A DNA stretch of 64,000 nucleotides from Xanthomonas sp. Leaf148 (GTDB taxonomy: Bacteria; Pseudomonadota; Gammaproteobacteria; Xanthomonadales; Xanthomonadaceae). Position numbers and translations under genes: made by a program. The DNA is taken from assembly GCF_001423585.1 (NCBI RefSeq), contig NZ_LMOP01000008.1, positions 794,982-858,981 of the forward strand, given 5' to 3'. This document shows positions 18,561-27,309 of this stretch, piece by piece (the first letter of the stretch is position 1; every line of letters begins with the position of its first letter). The notes under the pieces are model-generated. The model had not been told where the DNA came from. It ran no database searches and saw only the letters and a list, made by a program, of their open reading frames with translations.

Positions 18561-19954
18561 CGTGCCACCTCCTGGCCCAGCATGAAGTCCGACACCGGCT
18601 GCAGGGCGCGGTTATGCCGGTCGTAGACCTGCGCGCCGTCGATATACACCTGTTCGGCCAACGCATAGGAGCTGAAGGGATTGCCGTTCCACACCACCAC
18701 ATCGCCCATCTTGCCCGGCTCCAGCGCGCCGGTCTGTTGCTCGATGCCGAGCGCCTTGGCGGCGTTGCTGGTGAGCCAGCGGATGGCGCGCTCGGGCGCA
18801 ATCTCGGTGCCGCTGCGGCGTGCGTTGGCGATCACCTTGGCGGCCTCCTGGTTCAAGCGCTGGATGCCTTCTTCCGAATCCGAATGCACGATGGCGCAGC
18901 TATTGGCCGGGCGGTCGACCATGGCGATGTTTTCCTGGATGCCGTCGAAGGCTTCCATCTTGAAGCCCCACCAATCGGCCCACAGCGCGCCGCAGACGTT
19001 TTCCTGCGCCAGCCGGTCGGCCAGCTTGTAGGCCTCCACGCCGTGGTGGAAGGCGGCGATGTGGAAGCCGAATTCCTTGGACAGGTCGAGCATGGTCGCC
19101 ATTTCGTCGGCGCGGTAGCAATGGATGTGCACGCGGATATCGCCGTTGATGGCGCCGGCCAGCGTGTCGAGTTTGAGGTCGCGCTTGCCGCCGGCATCGC
19201 CGCTGCTGTCGTTGTCGCCGCCGCTGCTCCACCAGTGGCGCTTCTTGGTAGTCTTTTCAGGCGCGTTCTTCTGCAGATACTCGGCCGCATCGATGAACGC
19301 GGCGCGGTAGCCGGCCACATTGCCCATGCGCGTGGCGGGGCCGCCCTTTTCGCCGTAGACGCGCTTGGGGTTTTCGCCGCAGGCCATCTTCAGGCCCCAC
19401 GGCGCGCCGGGAAACTTCATGCCCTGGTAGGTGGTGGAAGCCACGTTCTTGAGCGTGACGCCGCGCCCGCCGATCAGATTGGCCGAGCCCGGCAGGATCT
19501 GCAGCGAGGTGATGCCGCCAGCCAGCGCGGTGCCGAAGCCCGGGTCCTGCGGCCAGATCGAATGCTCGGCCCACACGTTCGGGGTGACCGGTGCGGTCAT
19601 CTCGTTGCCATCGCTATGCGCGCTGACGCCGGGGCTGGGATACACGCCCAGATGCGAGTGCACGTCGATGATGCCGGGGGTGACCCACTTGCCAGTGCCA
19701 TCGATGCGGCGCGCGTCGGCGGGCGCTTCGAGTGCGCGGCCCACCGCGGCCACCTTGCCGTCGCGCAGCAGCACGTCGGCATCGTCCAGCCGCTGCCCGG
19801 TGCCGGTCAGCACCGTGGCGTGCTGGATCAGCACCGGACCGGACGCGAGCGCGTGGTAGGTGCTGGGGTAGGGGTCTTGCACAAACCGCGATGCCGCAGA
19901 CGCAGGCCCGCACAGCAGCGCCGCGCCAAGGGCGGCGAACAGAATGGAACGCAT
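18557..19954 (-). CDS. Exported amidohydrolase (imidazolonepropionase-like), metal site intact
   Basis: The 465-residue precursor has a signal peptide (MRSILFAALGAALLCGPASA). It shows the N-terminal composite domain (VLIQHATVLTGTG, VLLRDGKVAAVG), metal ligands in VTPGIIDVHSHLG, further His in RVHIHCY and AFHHGVEAYK, and Asp in HSDSEEG. The C terminus reads TGALEPGKMGDVVVWNGNPF. Exported members of this branch are usually predicted to hydrolyse cyclic amides or peptides; the substrate here is unknown. A charged insert near residues 230-260 (KTTKKRHWWSSGGDNDSSG) is unusual. Confidence 0.9.
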   Translation of the reverse strand: MRSILFAALGAALLCGPASAASRFVQDPYPSTYHALASGPVLIQHATVLTGTGQRLDDADVLLRDGKVAAVGRALEAPADARRIDGTGKWVTPGIIDVHSHLGVYPSPGVSAHSDGNEMTAPVTPNVWAEHSIWPQDPGFGTALAGGITSLQILPGSANLIGGRGVTLKNVASTTYQGMKFPGAPWGLKMACGENPKRVYGEKGGPATRMGNVAGYRAAFIDAAEYLQKNAPEKTTKKRHWWSSGGDNDSSGDAGGKRDLKLDTLAGAINGDIRVHIHCYRADEMATMLDLSKEFGFHIAAFHHGVEAYKLADRLAQENVCGALWADWWGFKMEAFDGIQENIAMVDRPANSCAIVHSDSEEGIQRLNQEAAKVIANARRSGTEIAPERAIRWLTSNAAKALGIEQQTGALEPGKMGDVVVWNGNPFSSYALAEQVYIDGAQVYDRHNRALQPVSDFMLGQEVAR

Positions 19955-20094
19955 GGATTTCCCCGGTGAAACGAAAGCGTAGGCCGCAAACCTAGCCGCC
20001 AGCGCCGTACTTGCCAAGTGCTGGACGTCGGGGAGCGGTGGCCTCATCACATGCGCACGTGCATGCTGTGCCGTATTCGTCAGGGGGAACGTCG

Positions 20095-20655
20095 ATGATT
20101 GCCAAAACAGAGCGCAACAAACAGGCCGATGTGGTGCTGGCCTTCTGGGAACTGGCCGGCTCCGCGCGCTGGTTCACGCATAACGATGCGTTCGATGCCA
20201 ACTTTCGCCAGCACTTCAGCGAGCAGCATTTTGCCGCCGCCCGCGGCGACTACGCGGACTGGATGGCGCGTGCCGAAGACGCACTGGCGCTGTTGATTCT
20301 GCTGGATCAATTCCCGCGCAATGCGTTCCGGGGCAGTGCGCACGCCTACGCTACCGACGGGCTGGCGTTGCGTTACGCCAAGCAGGCGCTCGAGCAGGGG
20401 TTCGATCAACAGGTCTCGGCGCAATTACGGCTGTTTTTCTATCTGCCGTTCGGGCACGCAGAGGATCTGCAGGAGCAGGCGCGCGCCATGCAACTGACCG
20501 CTGCACTGGACGATGCGGAAGCCACGCGCTGGGCGGCGGAGCATCAGCAGATCATCCAGCGCTTTGGGCGGTTTCCGCACCGCAATACGGTGCTGGGGCG
20601 CGAGACCACGGCCGAAGAACAGCAATTTCTCGATGACGGTGGATTTGCCGGTTGA
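20095..20655 (+). CDS. DUF924 family protein
   Basis: The 186-residue cytoplasmic helical protein has the DUF924 landmarks VVLAFW near the start, ALLILLDQFPRNAFRG, FFYLPFGHAEDLQ and the end pattern FGRFPHRNTVLGRETTAEE. The fold is TPR-like; no function is established. ATG at 20095 has CAGGGGGA 6 nt upstream. Confidence 0.88.
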   Translation: MIAKTERNKQADVVLAFWELAGSARWFTHNDAFDANFRQHFSEQHFAAARGDYADWMARAEDALALLILLDQFPRNAFRGSAHAYATDGLALRYAKQALEQGFDQQVSAQLRLFFYLPFGHAEDLQEQARAMQLTAALDDAEATRWAAEHQQIIQRFGRFPHRNTVLGRETTAEEQQFLDDGGFAG

Positions 20656-20703
20656 GCACCGGCGTGGCCTGTCCACGCCAAGTACGTTGAGACCGAATCT
20701 GCG

Positions 20704-20741
20704 CCCCCTGCGCGATGCCGCAACCGGCATCGCGCAGGGGG
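20704..20741. terminator. Bidirectional hairpin between convergent genes
   Basis: CCCCCTGCGCGATGCCG, loop CAAC, CGGCATCGCGCAGGGGG: a perfect 17-bp stem between the DUF924 gene (+) and the gene at 20755 (-). T runs are weak on both sides, but the position fits shared termination. Confidence 0.7.
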
Positions 20742-20754
20742 GCAGCAAAACCGA

Positions 20755-21624
20755 TCAGCAGCCGCCCGGCAATCCTTCCGAGCGCCAGCCGGTGCCTTCG
20801 CCGAGCAGCAGATAGAAGCCGTAGCTTTCGTAGCCGCTTTCCGACAGTACGAAGTCGAGCGTGCCATTGCCGTCGATATCGCCGAACTGCAGCAGGTGCG
20901 TGCGCAGTGGCAGGTCCTCGCAATCGTCGCAGCCACTGGCCGCGCTGCCGCGGCGGAACTGCCAGCGGTTGCCGTCGTGTTCGAAGATCGCCAGCACGAC
21001 GAGCACGCCGGTCGGGTTGTCCGGGTTGCCGGTCTTGGTCGGGTGGTTGGAGGTGAGCACCGCCACGCGCCGCTGCGGCTGCTGTGCATCGGTCACGATC
21101 TGCAATGACGCCGTGTCCTGCGCACGGTCCGCAGCGAAGGCCGCCAGCGCTTTGGACAATTCCGCCGGCTTGACGGTCTTGCGCAACTGCGCGGTGTCGC
21201 CGGCCTGACGCAGCAACTCGGTCTGTTCGGCAGCGGTGGCGGCGCGGCCGGCAAAACGCTTGCCCGGATTCAGATCCACCGTCGACAACAGCGGCGAGTG
21301 CGACAGGGCGGGGTTGCCCTTCAAGCGCAGTTTCGAGGTGCCGCCGCACATGCTGTTGTCGTCCACGGTCAGTGCAGCAAGCCGCACGTTGGCAGTGGAG
21401 ACACCGTTATCGAAGGCCTGCAGCGGCTGACTCAGCAGCGACTTGGGCATGGTGGAGTCTTTGGCCACGGTCTTGCCCAGCCACACCGGAATGTATTCCA
21501 GCGGATCCTCGGACGGCTGGCTGTCGTAGGTCTGTACCAGCAGCACAGCGCGCGCGGGTTCGGCGGCCTGCGCGGCCAGCGGCAACAGGGCGGCCAGGGC
21601 GAGCGTTATCAGAGAGGTTTGCAT
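20755..21624 (-). CDS. Periplasmic hypothetical protein, 289 aa
   Basis: Family not recognised. It has a signal peptide (MQTSLITLALAALLPLAAQA). The C-terminal third carries an FG-GAP-like calcium loop (FGDIDGNGTLDFVL) and a Cys cluster (SGCDDCEDLP and a terminal GGC). The middle is helical. AAGGA lies upstream of the ATG at 21624. It follows the glutaredoxin gene in the same direction, but a strong hairpin between them suggests separate transcripts. Confidence 0.75.
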   Translation of the reverse strand: MQTSLITLALAALLPLAAQAAEPARAVLLVQTYDSQPSEDPLEYIPVWLGKTVAKDSTMPKSLLSQPLQAFDNGVSTANVRLAALTVDDNSMCGGTSKLRLKGNPALSHSPLLSTVDLNPGKRFAGRAATAAEQTELLRQAGDTAQLRKTVKPAELSKALAAFAADRAQDTASLQIVTDAQQPQRRVAVLTSNHPTKTGNPDNPTGVLVVLAIFEHDGNRWQFRRGSAASGCDDCEDLPLRTHLLQFGDIDGNGTLDFVLSESGYESYGFYLLLGEGTGWRSEGLPGGC

Positions 21625-21655
21625 TGCGGCGGGGTCCTTGTGGGTGTTGATCCAT

Positions 21656-21688
21656 GAAAAAACGGACGCTCCAAGGAGCGCCCGTTTC
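21656..21688 (-). terminator. Rho-independent terminator of the glutaredoxin gene
   Basis: On the minus strand, AAACGGGCGCTCC, loop TT, GGAGCGTCCGTTT, then TTTC: a long GC stem with a U run, 35 bp after the glutaredoxin stop codon. Confidence 0.85.
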
Positions 21689-21722
21689 GGTATGCAGTGG
21701 TGCGTGGCGTGCCTGGCCGCGC

Positions 21723-22649
21723 TCAGTATTTCGCCACGCCGTTGTCCACCTCGTCCGACCAGGCGTCGATGCCGCCGGTGACGTTGTAGACGTTGCTGAA
21801 GCCCAGGCCGCGGAAATGCTCGGCCGCCTGCAGGCTGCGCCCGCCGCGATGGCACAGGAACGCCAGCGGGGTGTCCTTGGGCAGTTGCTCGATCGCCAGG
21901 CGCTCGTGCGCATCCAGGGTGCGGAACGGTGCATTGACCGTCGCCAGTGCACGTTCGTCGGCCGGACGGACATCCACCAGGGTCAGGCTGCCGGCCTTGA
22001 GGCGGTCGTCGGCATCGCGCACCGACAGCTCCTGCACCGGCTTGGGCGCGTTGGGATTGTCGATGGCCAGGCCACGGCCCCGGATGTCGTCCACCCAGTC
22101 GATGGTGATGCCGTCGGCGCGGCGCGCGCTGGCCAGGTCGAACTGCACGCGCAGGCCGTTGGATTCGGCCGCGATGGCGTTCGGGTTGGTCGGCGCCAGC
22201 TGGAAGTTCGGCTGGAAATTCGCATCGATGGCCAGCGTCAGCGACGCATCCGGGGCATCGGCCAGCGCGCCCTTGAGCATGTCCACCGCGGCCGGGGTGA
22301 TGGTGATCTTCGGCGGGCTGCGATCCGGCGCCTGCAGGCCGAGCATCGTGCTCAGCTCTCCGCTGTCGGCCATCTGCAAAATGATGTCGCTGCCGCCGAT
22401 CAACTCGCCATCCACGTACAGCTGCGGAATGGTGGGCCAGTCGCCGTACGCCTTGATGCCCTCGCGGATCTCCTGGTCGGCCAGCACGTTGACGTGGGCA
22501 TAGTCGATGCCCAGTCCGTCCAGCACGCCGATTGCCTTGGCCGAAAAACCGCACTGCGGCATGCTGGGCTGGCCTTTCATGAAGAGCACCACGCGGCTGG
22601 ATTGCAGCAGCGTATCGATACGGGAACGCAGGGCGGGGTCGAGGGACAT
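21723..22649 (-). CDS. Monothiol glutaredoxin fused to a rhodanese domain
   Basis: The 308-residue protein has three parts. Residues 1-107 are a Grx4/GrxD-type glutaredoxin with the CGFS site (QCGFSAKAIG) that binds glutathione-ligated [2Fe-2S]. Residues about 112-205 (ITITPAAVDMLKGAL, WVDDIRGRGLAIDNP) resemble the HesB/IscA fold but lack its cysteines. Residues about 208-308 form a rhodanese with active Cys in FLCHRGGRS. It is much longer than the usual 110-residue Grx4 and is likely involved in iron-sulfur or sulfur transfer. It is divergent from the deacetylase with 60 bp between starts. Confidence 0.92.
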   Translation of the reverse strand: MSLDPALRSRIDTLLQSSRVVLFMKGQPSMPQCGFSAKAIGVLDGLGIDYAHVNVLADQEIREGIKAYGDWPTIPQLYVDGELIGGSDIILQMADSGELSTMLGLQAPDRSPPKITITPAAVDMLKGALADAPDASLTLAIDANFQPNFQLAPTNPNAIAAESNGLRVQFDLASARRADGITIDWVDDIRGRGLAIDNPNAPKPVQELSVRDADDRLKAGSLTLVDVRPADERALATVNAPFRTLDAHERLAIEQLPKDTPLAFLCHRGGRSLQAAEHFRGLGFSNVYNVTGGIDAWSDEVDNGVAKY

Positions 22650-22709
22650 GGCAGCACTTCGGTGAGAGCGTGGAGACTGGGCATTCTACGCCGCGTGGCA
22701 TCATGCGGC

Positions 22710-23525
22710 ATGACCACGCCGGAAACGCTGTATCGCATCCCCTCCCACCCCTACCGCTGGGTGGGCTTGTTTGCCCTCTCGCAGGTGGCGGTGGCGGTGC
22801 TGTGGTGGCATCTGGGCTGGGCCTGGGGCCTGCCTGCGCTGCTGCTGTCGCATGCGGTATTCGTGGTGCCGGTATTCCTGCCGCGCGCACGCTTGTACGC
22901 GCCGGTGGTGGCGCGGCTGCCCGGTCACGCGCCGCAGGTCTGGTTGACCATCGACGATGGCCCGTCCGACGACACCCCGGCCATTCTCGAATTGCTCGAT
23001 GCCTACGATGCCAAGGCCACCTTCTTTGTGGTCGGTGCGCGTGCCGAGCAGCGACCGGAGCTGGTGCGCGAGATCGTGCGCCGCGGGCACGGCATCGGCA
23101 ACCACAGCCATACCCATCCGCAGGCCTGGTTCTGGGCGTTGGGGCCGCGCCGTATGGCGCAGGAAATCGGCCTGGCGCAGCGCACCCTGGCCAGTATTAC
23201 CGGGCAGGCGCCGCGGCTGTACCGCTCGGTGGTCGGCATGACCAACCCCTTCGTCGCCTCGCCGCTGCGTGCGCACGGGCTGACCCGCGTGGCCTGGAGC
23301 GCGCGCGGCTTCGACGGCGTGCGCTGCGAACCGGACGCCACTGTGGCGCGGATCGTGCGCGACCTGCGCCCCGGCGCGATCGTGCTGCTGCACGAAGGCG
23401 CCGCGCACGGCCATAACCTGACCATCCTGCGTGGCGTGCTGGACGCGATGCGGCTACGTGGGCTGGTGGGAATCGTGCCGATGGCCAGGGCGTCGAGCAG
23501 TTCCAACGACTCTCACAGTTCCTAG
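22710..23525 (+). CDS. Membrane-anchored polysaccharide deacetylase (NodB domain)
   Basis: The 271-residue protein has two hydrophobic helices (about 17-58) that anchor it, then a NodB domain. Motif 1 is TIDDGPSDDTP (D82, D83) and motif 2 is NHSHTHP (H132, H136); the third motif region reads RSVVGMTNP instead of the usual R-x-P-x-G; LLHEGAAHGHN supplies the late His. It probably removes acetyl or formyl groups from a surface glycan or glycolipid sugar. No Shine-Dalgarno is evident before the ATG at 22710. Confidence 0.88.
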   Translation: MTTPETLYRIPSHPYRWVGLFALSQVAVAVLWWHLGWAWGLPALLLSHAVFVVPVFLPRARLYAPVVARLPGHAPQVWLTIDDGPSDDTPAILELLDAYDAKATFFVVGARAEQRPELVREIVRRGHGIGNHSHTHPQAWFWALGPRRMAQEIGLAQRTLASITGQAPRLYRSVVGMTNPFVASPLRAHGLTRVAWSARGFDGVRCEPDATVARIVRDLRPGAIVLLHEGAAHGHNLTILRGVLDAMRLRGLVGIVPMARASSSSNDSHSS

Positions 23526-23679
23526 CTGAGCGACATCCTCAGATTCAGCGGTGGCGGTGGCGGTGACGATGGCCCGCCTTCGCGCAAGCTGTGTGCGGGT
23601 GTGCTGCGGGGCGCTGCTGTTGATGCGATGGCGTTGAACCGGATCAAGCATGGCGTAGCCTCATCTGCATGGCGCTGGA

Positions 23680-25188
23680 TCAGGCGCTGGGTGCCGCTGC
23701 TGCTGGAGCCGGGCGCGTCGCCGCTGCGGGAGGCGTGGTTGTGCTGGACGCGGGTGTGGGCGACTGGCGACCGGCCGGCATGCTGCTCGCTGCGCTTGCT
23801 CCGGTGGGTGCACGACTGCCGCCTGCCGTGGTGGCGGCTGCACTCGGCGCAGCCGCGGCAGGGCTGCGTGCGGCGGCCGCAGACGGAGCTGTCGGTGCGG
23901 TAGGTGGCGGGCGTGCCGCCGCAGGCGCGGGTGTGGCATTGGTCGGCGACGGGTTTGCCGGGCGTGGCGCGGTGCTGCCGGCGATCGCGGTGTCCATGCC
24001 GCTGCGCCGTTCGCGCTCGCCGGTGAGTTGCGCCTGCAGGCGCGCCGTACGCGCCGCGCTGGGGTCGGGGATGTCCGCAGAGGGATTCAAGGTGGTGCTG
24101 CGAATGCGATCCGCCTGGGCTTGCGCGGCCATCTGGTTGAGCGGCAGATAATCGCTGTGGAAGTTCAGTTCCACCGAAGAGCTCAGATCCAGATCGGTAT
24201 TCATTTCTTCGGTGCGCTGCGAGCGCTGGGTGGAGACATAGCCGATGTTGTTCTCGATCTCCGCACTCGCGCCCCACGCCCCCATCCCGAATTTCCCCGA
24301 GGCCTTGACGCGGTTCTGCATGCTGAACTGGCTGCCGCGGTCTTCATTGGCGGCACTGCGCGTATCGATATGAAAACGCATCGCGGCATTGATGCGGCCG
24401 CTGTCCACCACGATGCGCTGCATGCCCATCGCCACCATCGTGGCCAGCATCTGCTGGCGCTGGCGGGCCAGGTAACGGCGTGCCAGTGGAACCAGCTGCT
24501 CCGGGTTGGAGGCGTCCACCGATTCGTCGTCGGCCAGACCCAGCGTTGCGCGGATGTCGTCGGCCACCGGCATGCTGGCGCCGGAACGCAGGCGGAGCCG
24601 CTGTTGGTCCTGTTCGTCCGGGTCGGGCATGTCGGCTGGATCCGGTGCGTCGTACTCGATCGCTTCGGGAAAATGCTCTGCCACCCACTGGCGAACCTGC
24701 GCAAGACCGAATTGGGTGCGCTCGAAACCGCTGGCCGAGGCCGAAACGGCGCCCAGCAGTTCGACGTATTGCTGCATTTGCTGGGCGTTGGAGTCGAGCA
24801 TCGCGCGAAACACGCCGTTGATCAGATCGGTGACAAAGCGTGGAAACGACACCGCGTTGAGCACGCCGCGCGTGGTGTCGGCAATCCGCTGCGCAGCGTC
24901 GCCGAATGCGGGTTGCTGCTCTTGCGCGCGCGCCAATACCGTAGGCGCGGTCCGAGCGATCTGTTGATCGGCGGCGTGTTCCTCGGCAAGCAGATCGGCT
25001 GCCAACGCCGACACGGTCACCATGGAGCGTGCCAGCGCCTGACGGTCGTGCGGTGTCAGTGCCTGGTAGTGAGGCGCGCGTTCGAGCACCTCGCGCACGG
25101 CTGCGCGAACCCAGGGCTGCGGCGCATGCCCTGGCGGCATGCTCGATGCGGTGAGCGAGATCGGCGGCAGGATGTGGGCGGCAGGCAT
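23680..25188 (-). CDS. Unrecognised protein family, paralogue 1 of 4
   Basis: Last gene of the twelve-gene run. The 502-residue protein has no signal peptide or membrane segment. It shares four blocks with the genes at 26062, 27310 and 34117. Block N is at about 31-70 (VREVLERAPHYQALTPHDR). Block A is at about 114-180 (FPRFVTDLINGVFRAMLDS, then QARQW-like). Block B is at about 237-283 (RQRQQMLATMVAMGMQRIVV). Block C is at about 336-365 (VELNFHSDYLPLNQMA). The last 110 residues are almost only Ala, Pro, Ser and Thr, a tail not seen in the paralogues. GGAGG lies 7 nt before the ATG. Confidence 0.8.
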   Translation of the reverse strand: MPAAHILPPISLTASSMPPGHAPQPWVRAAVREVLERAPHYQALTPHDRQALARSMVTVSALAADLLAEEHAADQQIARTAPTVLARAQEQQPAFGDAAQRIADTTRGVLNAVSFPRFVTDLINGVFRAMLDSNAQQMQQYVELLGAVSASASGFERTQFGLAQVRQWVAEHFPEAIEYDAPDPADMPDPDEQDQQRLRLRSGASMPVADDIRATLGLADDESVDASNPEQLVPLARRYLARQRQQMLATMVAMGMQRIVVDSGRINAAMRFHIDTRSAANEDRGSQFSMQNRVKASGKFGMGAWGASAEIENNIGYVSTQRSQRTEEMNTDLDLSSSVELNFHSDYLPLNQMAAQAQADRIRSTTLNPSADIPDPSAARTARLQAQLTGERERRSGMDTAIAGSTAPRPANPSPTNATPAPAAARPPPTAPTAPSAAAARSPAAAAPSAAATTAGGSRAPTGASAASSMPAGRQSPTPASSTTTPPAAATRPAPAAAAPSA

Positions 25189-25204
25189 GACGGGGCCTCC
25201 AGGC

Positions 25205-26050
25205 CTAGGCCGCCGGCTGCGGAAGCGACAGCAACCAGCGCTGCGCCGCCGCCATCACTGCGCCATCTTCGGCGCGTGCGGCCTCCAGACCGAGCGGCAT
25301 GGCAAGGTCCTGTGCGGCCAGCCATGCCAGCACCTGCTGGCCGTTGCGCCCCTGCTCGGCGAAGGCCTGTGAGTGCGCAGTGCCGGGATTGGCCACGCCG
25401 ATCAACATCCACAGCGACTGCACGCCGAAGGCCAGTTGCAGTTGGCGGTCGCGCAGCATGCCCAACGCAGCGTTGAGATTGTCCACGATCTCGCGCGCGG
25501 CCATCGCCGCCATCGCATCGGCACGCTGCGACAGAAACTCGCCCACCGCCTGCGCGGTGGCGGCCAGGGCGACGTCTTCGCGCATGTCGCGGCCATCTGC
25601 CTCGGCGACGATCGCAGTGCATAACGCCTGCATCAGACGATCGAAATGCGGTTGTTCGAAAACGCGCTGGAAGATCGCATTGCGCTCGGCCGCGCTGAGT
25701 CGTTCGCGGCGGCTGCGCCAGAATGTGGCCAGCGATTGCGTGCCAGGCCCGAGCGGTTGGGTGATCGCGCCGCTGGCAAACAGCGCGGCGATTTGCTCGG
25801 CGGCGGGCAAAACGCCAGCCTGTTCCAGCGCAGCGGCAAAATACAGTGGTGCAACTGCCAGCAGGCGCGGCCGATCCTGCGCATTCGGTGCGCCGGGCGG
25901 CAGGTCGATCTCGCCCAGTTCGGCCAATGTGCGGGCCAGCGCCGCGTCGTGCACCGCCACGTTTGCCTGTGCCAAGGCCAGCGCCTGCAGCAAGGTCGCG
26001 TAGGGATGCGGCCAGGCTGCAGCGATGCGGGGTGCAGAAGGCGGGCGCAT
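25205..26050 (-). CDS. Unrecognised helical protein, 281 aa
   Basis: Lies between paralogues 1 and 2 of the run but shows none of their conserved blocks. It is Ala-rich and almost entirely helical, without signal peptide or membrane segment. Visible stretches include LAVAPLYFAAALEQAGVLPAAEQI, ATFWRSRRERLSAAERNAIFQRVF and LQLAFGVQSLWMLIGVANPG. GAGGA lies 9 nt before the ATG. It sits 11 bp from its upstream and 16 bp from its downstream neighbour, so it belongs to the same transcript. No function is proposed. Confidence 0.75.
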   Translation of the reverse strand: MRPPSAPRIAAAWPHPYATLLQALALAQANVAVHDAALARTLAELGEIDLPPGAPNAQDRPRLLAVAPLYFAAALEQAGVLPAAEQIAALFASGAITQPLGPGTQSLATFWRSRRERLSAAERNAIFQRVFEQPHFDRLMQALCTAIVAEADGRDMREDVALAATAQAVGEFLSQRADAMAAMAAREIVDNLNAALGMLRDRQLQLAFGVQSLWMLIGVANPGTAHSQAFAEQGRNGQQVLAWLAAQDLAMPLGLEAARAEDGAVMAAAQRWLLSLPQPAA

Positions 26051-26061
26051 GCGGCGATTCC

Positions 26062-27291
26062 TCAGACGGCCGGTGCAGCGGCAGGACGACCAGCGGCCGG
26101 CGGCGGATTCGGGTTGAACGGTGTGGCATTGCCCTGGATGCTGGCGATCATGCCGGGCGAGGCCAGTTTTTCCATCGGGAAGTAATCGGATTTGAAGTTC
26201 ACCCGCACCTCGCCGGTCAGTTTTGCCTTCATCTCCTGATCCGAGGACGACTCTTCGTTGACCGAGGATTGCACCGTGGTCATGTGCCGCTGCACATTAG
26301 TGTTGACGGTGCCTGCAGCCCCCCAGCCGAGGTTGATGCCGGCGCCGGATTTGCGGCGGTTGTAGCTGGATTGCGTGTCGTACAACGAAGCGCCCGCGGT
26401 GCGCTGCGCAGAGTCGGAGGCACGGAAGTCGAACACCACCTTGGCATTGATCGCGCCATCGGTCACCACGATGCGGTTGATGCCCAGGATCACCATCGAC
26501 GAGAGCAGCTGTTGGCGGCTGCGTGCCATCTGCAACCGCGCGCCTTGCACCAGGCGTGTTTCCTGCTCCGGGTCGGACAGGTCGGTGATGGGCTGGGCCA
26601 GCTGCATGTCGTCTTTCATCTGCGTCAGCACCGCGCCGGCCTGATCTTCGTCGCGCACGCCCACGCGCGGGCCGGCATCGCCATCGGTCTCGATGGTCAG
26701 CGCCTCCGGAAAGCGTTCCACCAGCCAGTCGCGCGCATTGTTCATGCTGATGTTGTCGGTAGCGAATTGATCCACCGTCTGCGCCACCGATTTGAGCAAT
26801 TCGCCGTAGGCATTCATCTGCTGGATGGAGGCATCGACGATGGCCTGGAACACGTTCTGGATCAACCCGCCGACGAATGCAGGAAAATCCACCGAGCCGA
26901 TGTACTTCTTGAAGTTGTCGCCGCCTTGTTCCACCGAGGCGGCAGTGAAGTCGCTACCGGCAAACGTACCGATCTTGTCGGATGCCTTGTTCTTGGCCTG
27001 GCCGACGGGGTCGGCGAGTGCGCGCGCGCTTGGCGGCGTGTCGCGCGCAAGGATGCCGCCATCGGTGGATAGCTCCTGTTTTGCCAGTCCGTCGGGGTTG
27101 GACATGTAGGACGCAACGCGCACCATATTGCGTGCCATTTCCTGCTGCTCGGCCACTGGCAACTGGCGGAAGCCAGGCGAGGATTCCAGCAGGCGTCGCA
27201 CCTGCGGCCGCACGGCCGCCAGGGTGTCGTCGTCGAGCCAGGCGGGATGACCGGAGGTCGCACTGAAACTGTCTGTGGCAAGTGCATGCAT
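26062..27291 (-). CDS. Unrecognised protein family, paralogue 2 of 4
   Basis: The 409-residue protein has block N at 31-68 (VRRLLESSPGFRQLPVAEQ), block A at 135-200 (DFPAFVGGLIQNVFQAIVDA, NNARDWLVERFPEAL), block B at 250-295 (SRQQLLSSMVILGINRIVV, then DGAINAKVVFDFRASD) and block C at 358-388 (GEVRVNFKSDYFPMEKLA). Between B and C is a Gly/Asn/Ser-rich strand region with TTVQSSVNEESSS. There is no export signal. It is 18 bp downstream of paralogue 3. Confidence 0.8.
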   Translation of the reverse strand: MHALATDSFSATSGHPAWLDDDTLAAVRPQVRRLLESSPGFRQLPVAEQQEMARNMVRVASYMSNPDGLAKQELSTDGGILARDTPPSARALADPVGQAKNKASDKIGTFAGSDFTAASVEQGGDNFKKYIGSVDFPAFVGGLIQNVFQAIVDASIQQMNAYGELLKSVAQTVDQFATDNISMNNARDWLVERFPEALTIETDGDAGPRVGVRDEDQAGAVLTQMKDDMQLAQPITDLSDPEQETRLVQGARLQMARSRQQLLSSMVILGINRIVVTDGAINAKVVFDFRASDSAQRTAGASLYDTQSSYNRRKSGAGINLGWGAAGTVNTNVQRHMTTVQSSVNEESSSDQEMKAKLTGEVRVNFKSDYFPMEKLASPGMIASIQGNATPFNPNPPPAAGRPAAAPAV

Positions 27292-27309
27292 GGCAGTGGT
27301 GATCCCAGG

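Noticed and set aside
24028-25476. Long plus-strand open frame opposite paralogue 1 and the 281-aa gene
   Set aside because: His/Gln/Arg-rich translation typical of a shadow frame; it ignores the gene boundary beneath it. Similar shadows opposite 18557-19954 and 29733-31637 were rejected for the same reason.
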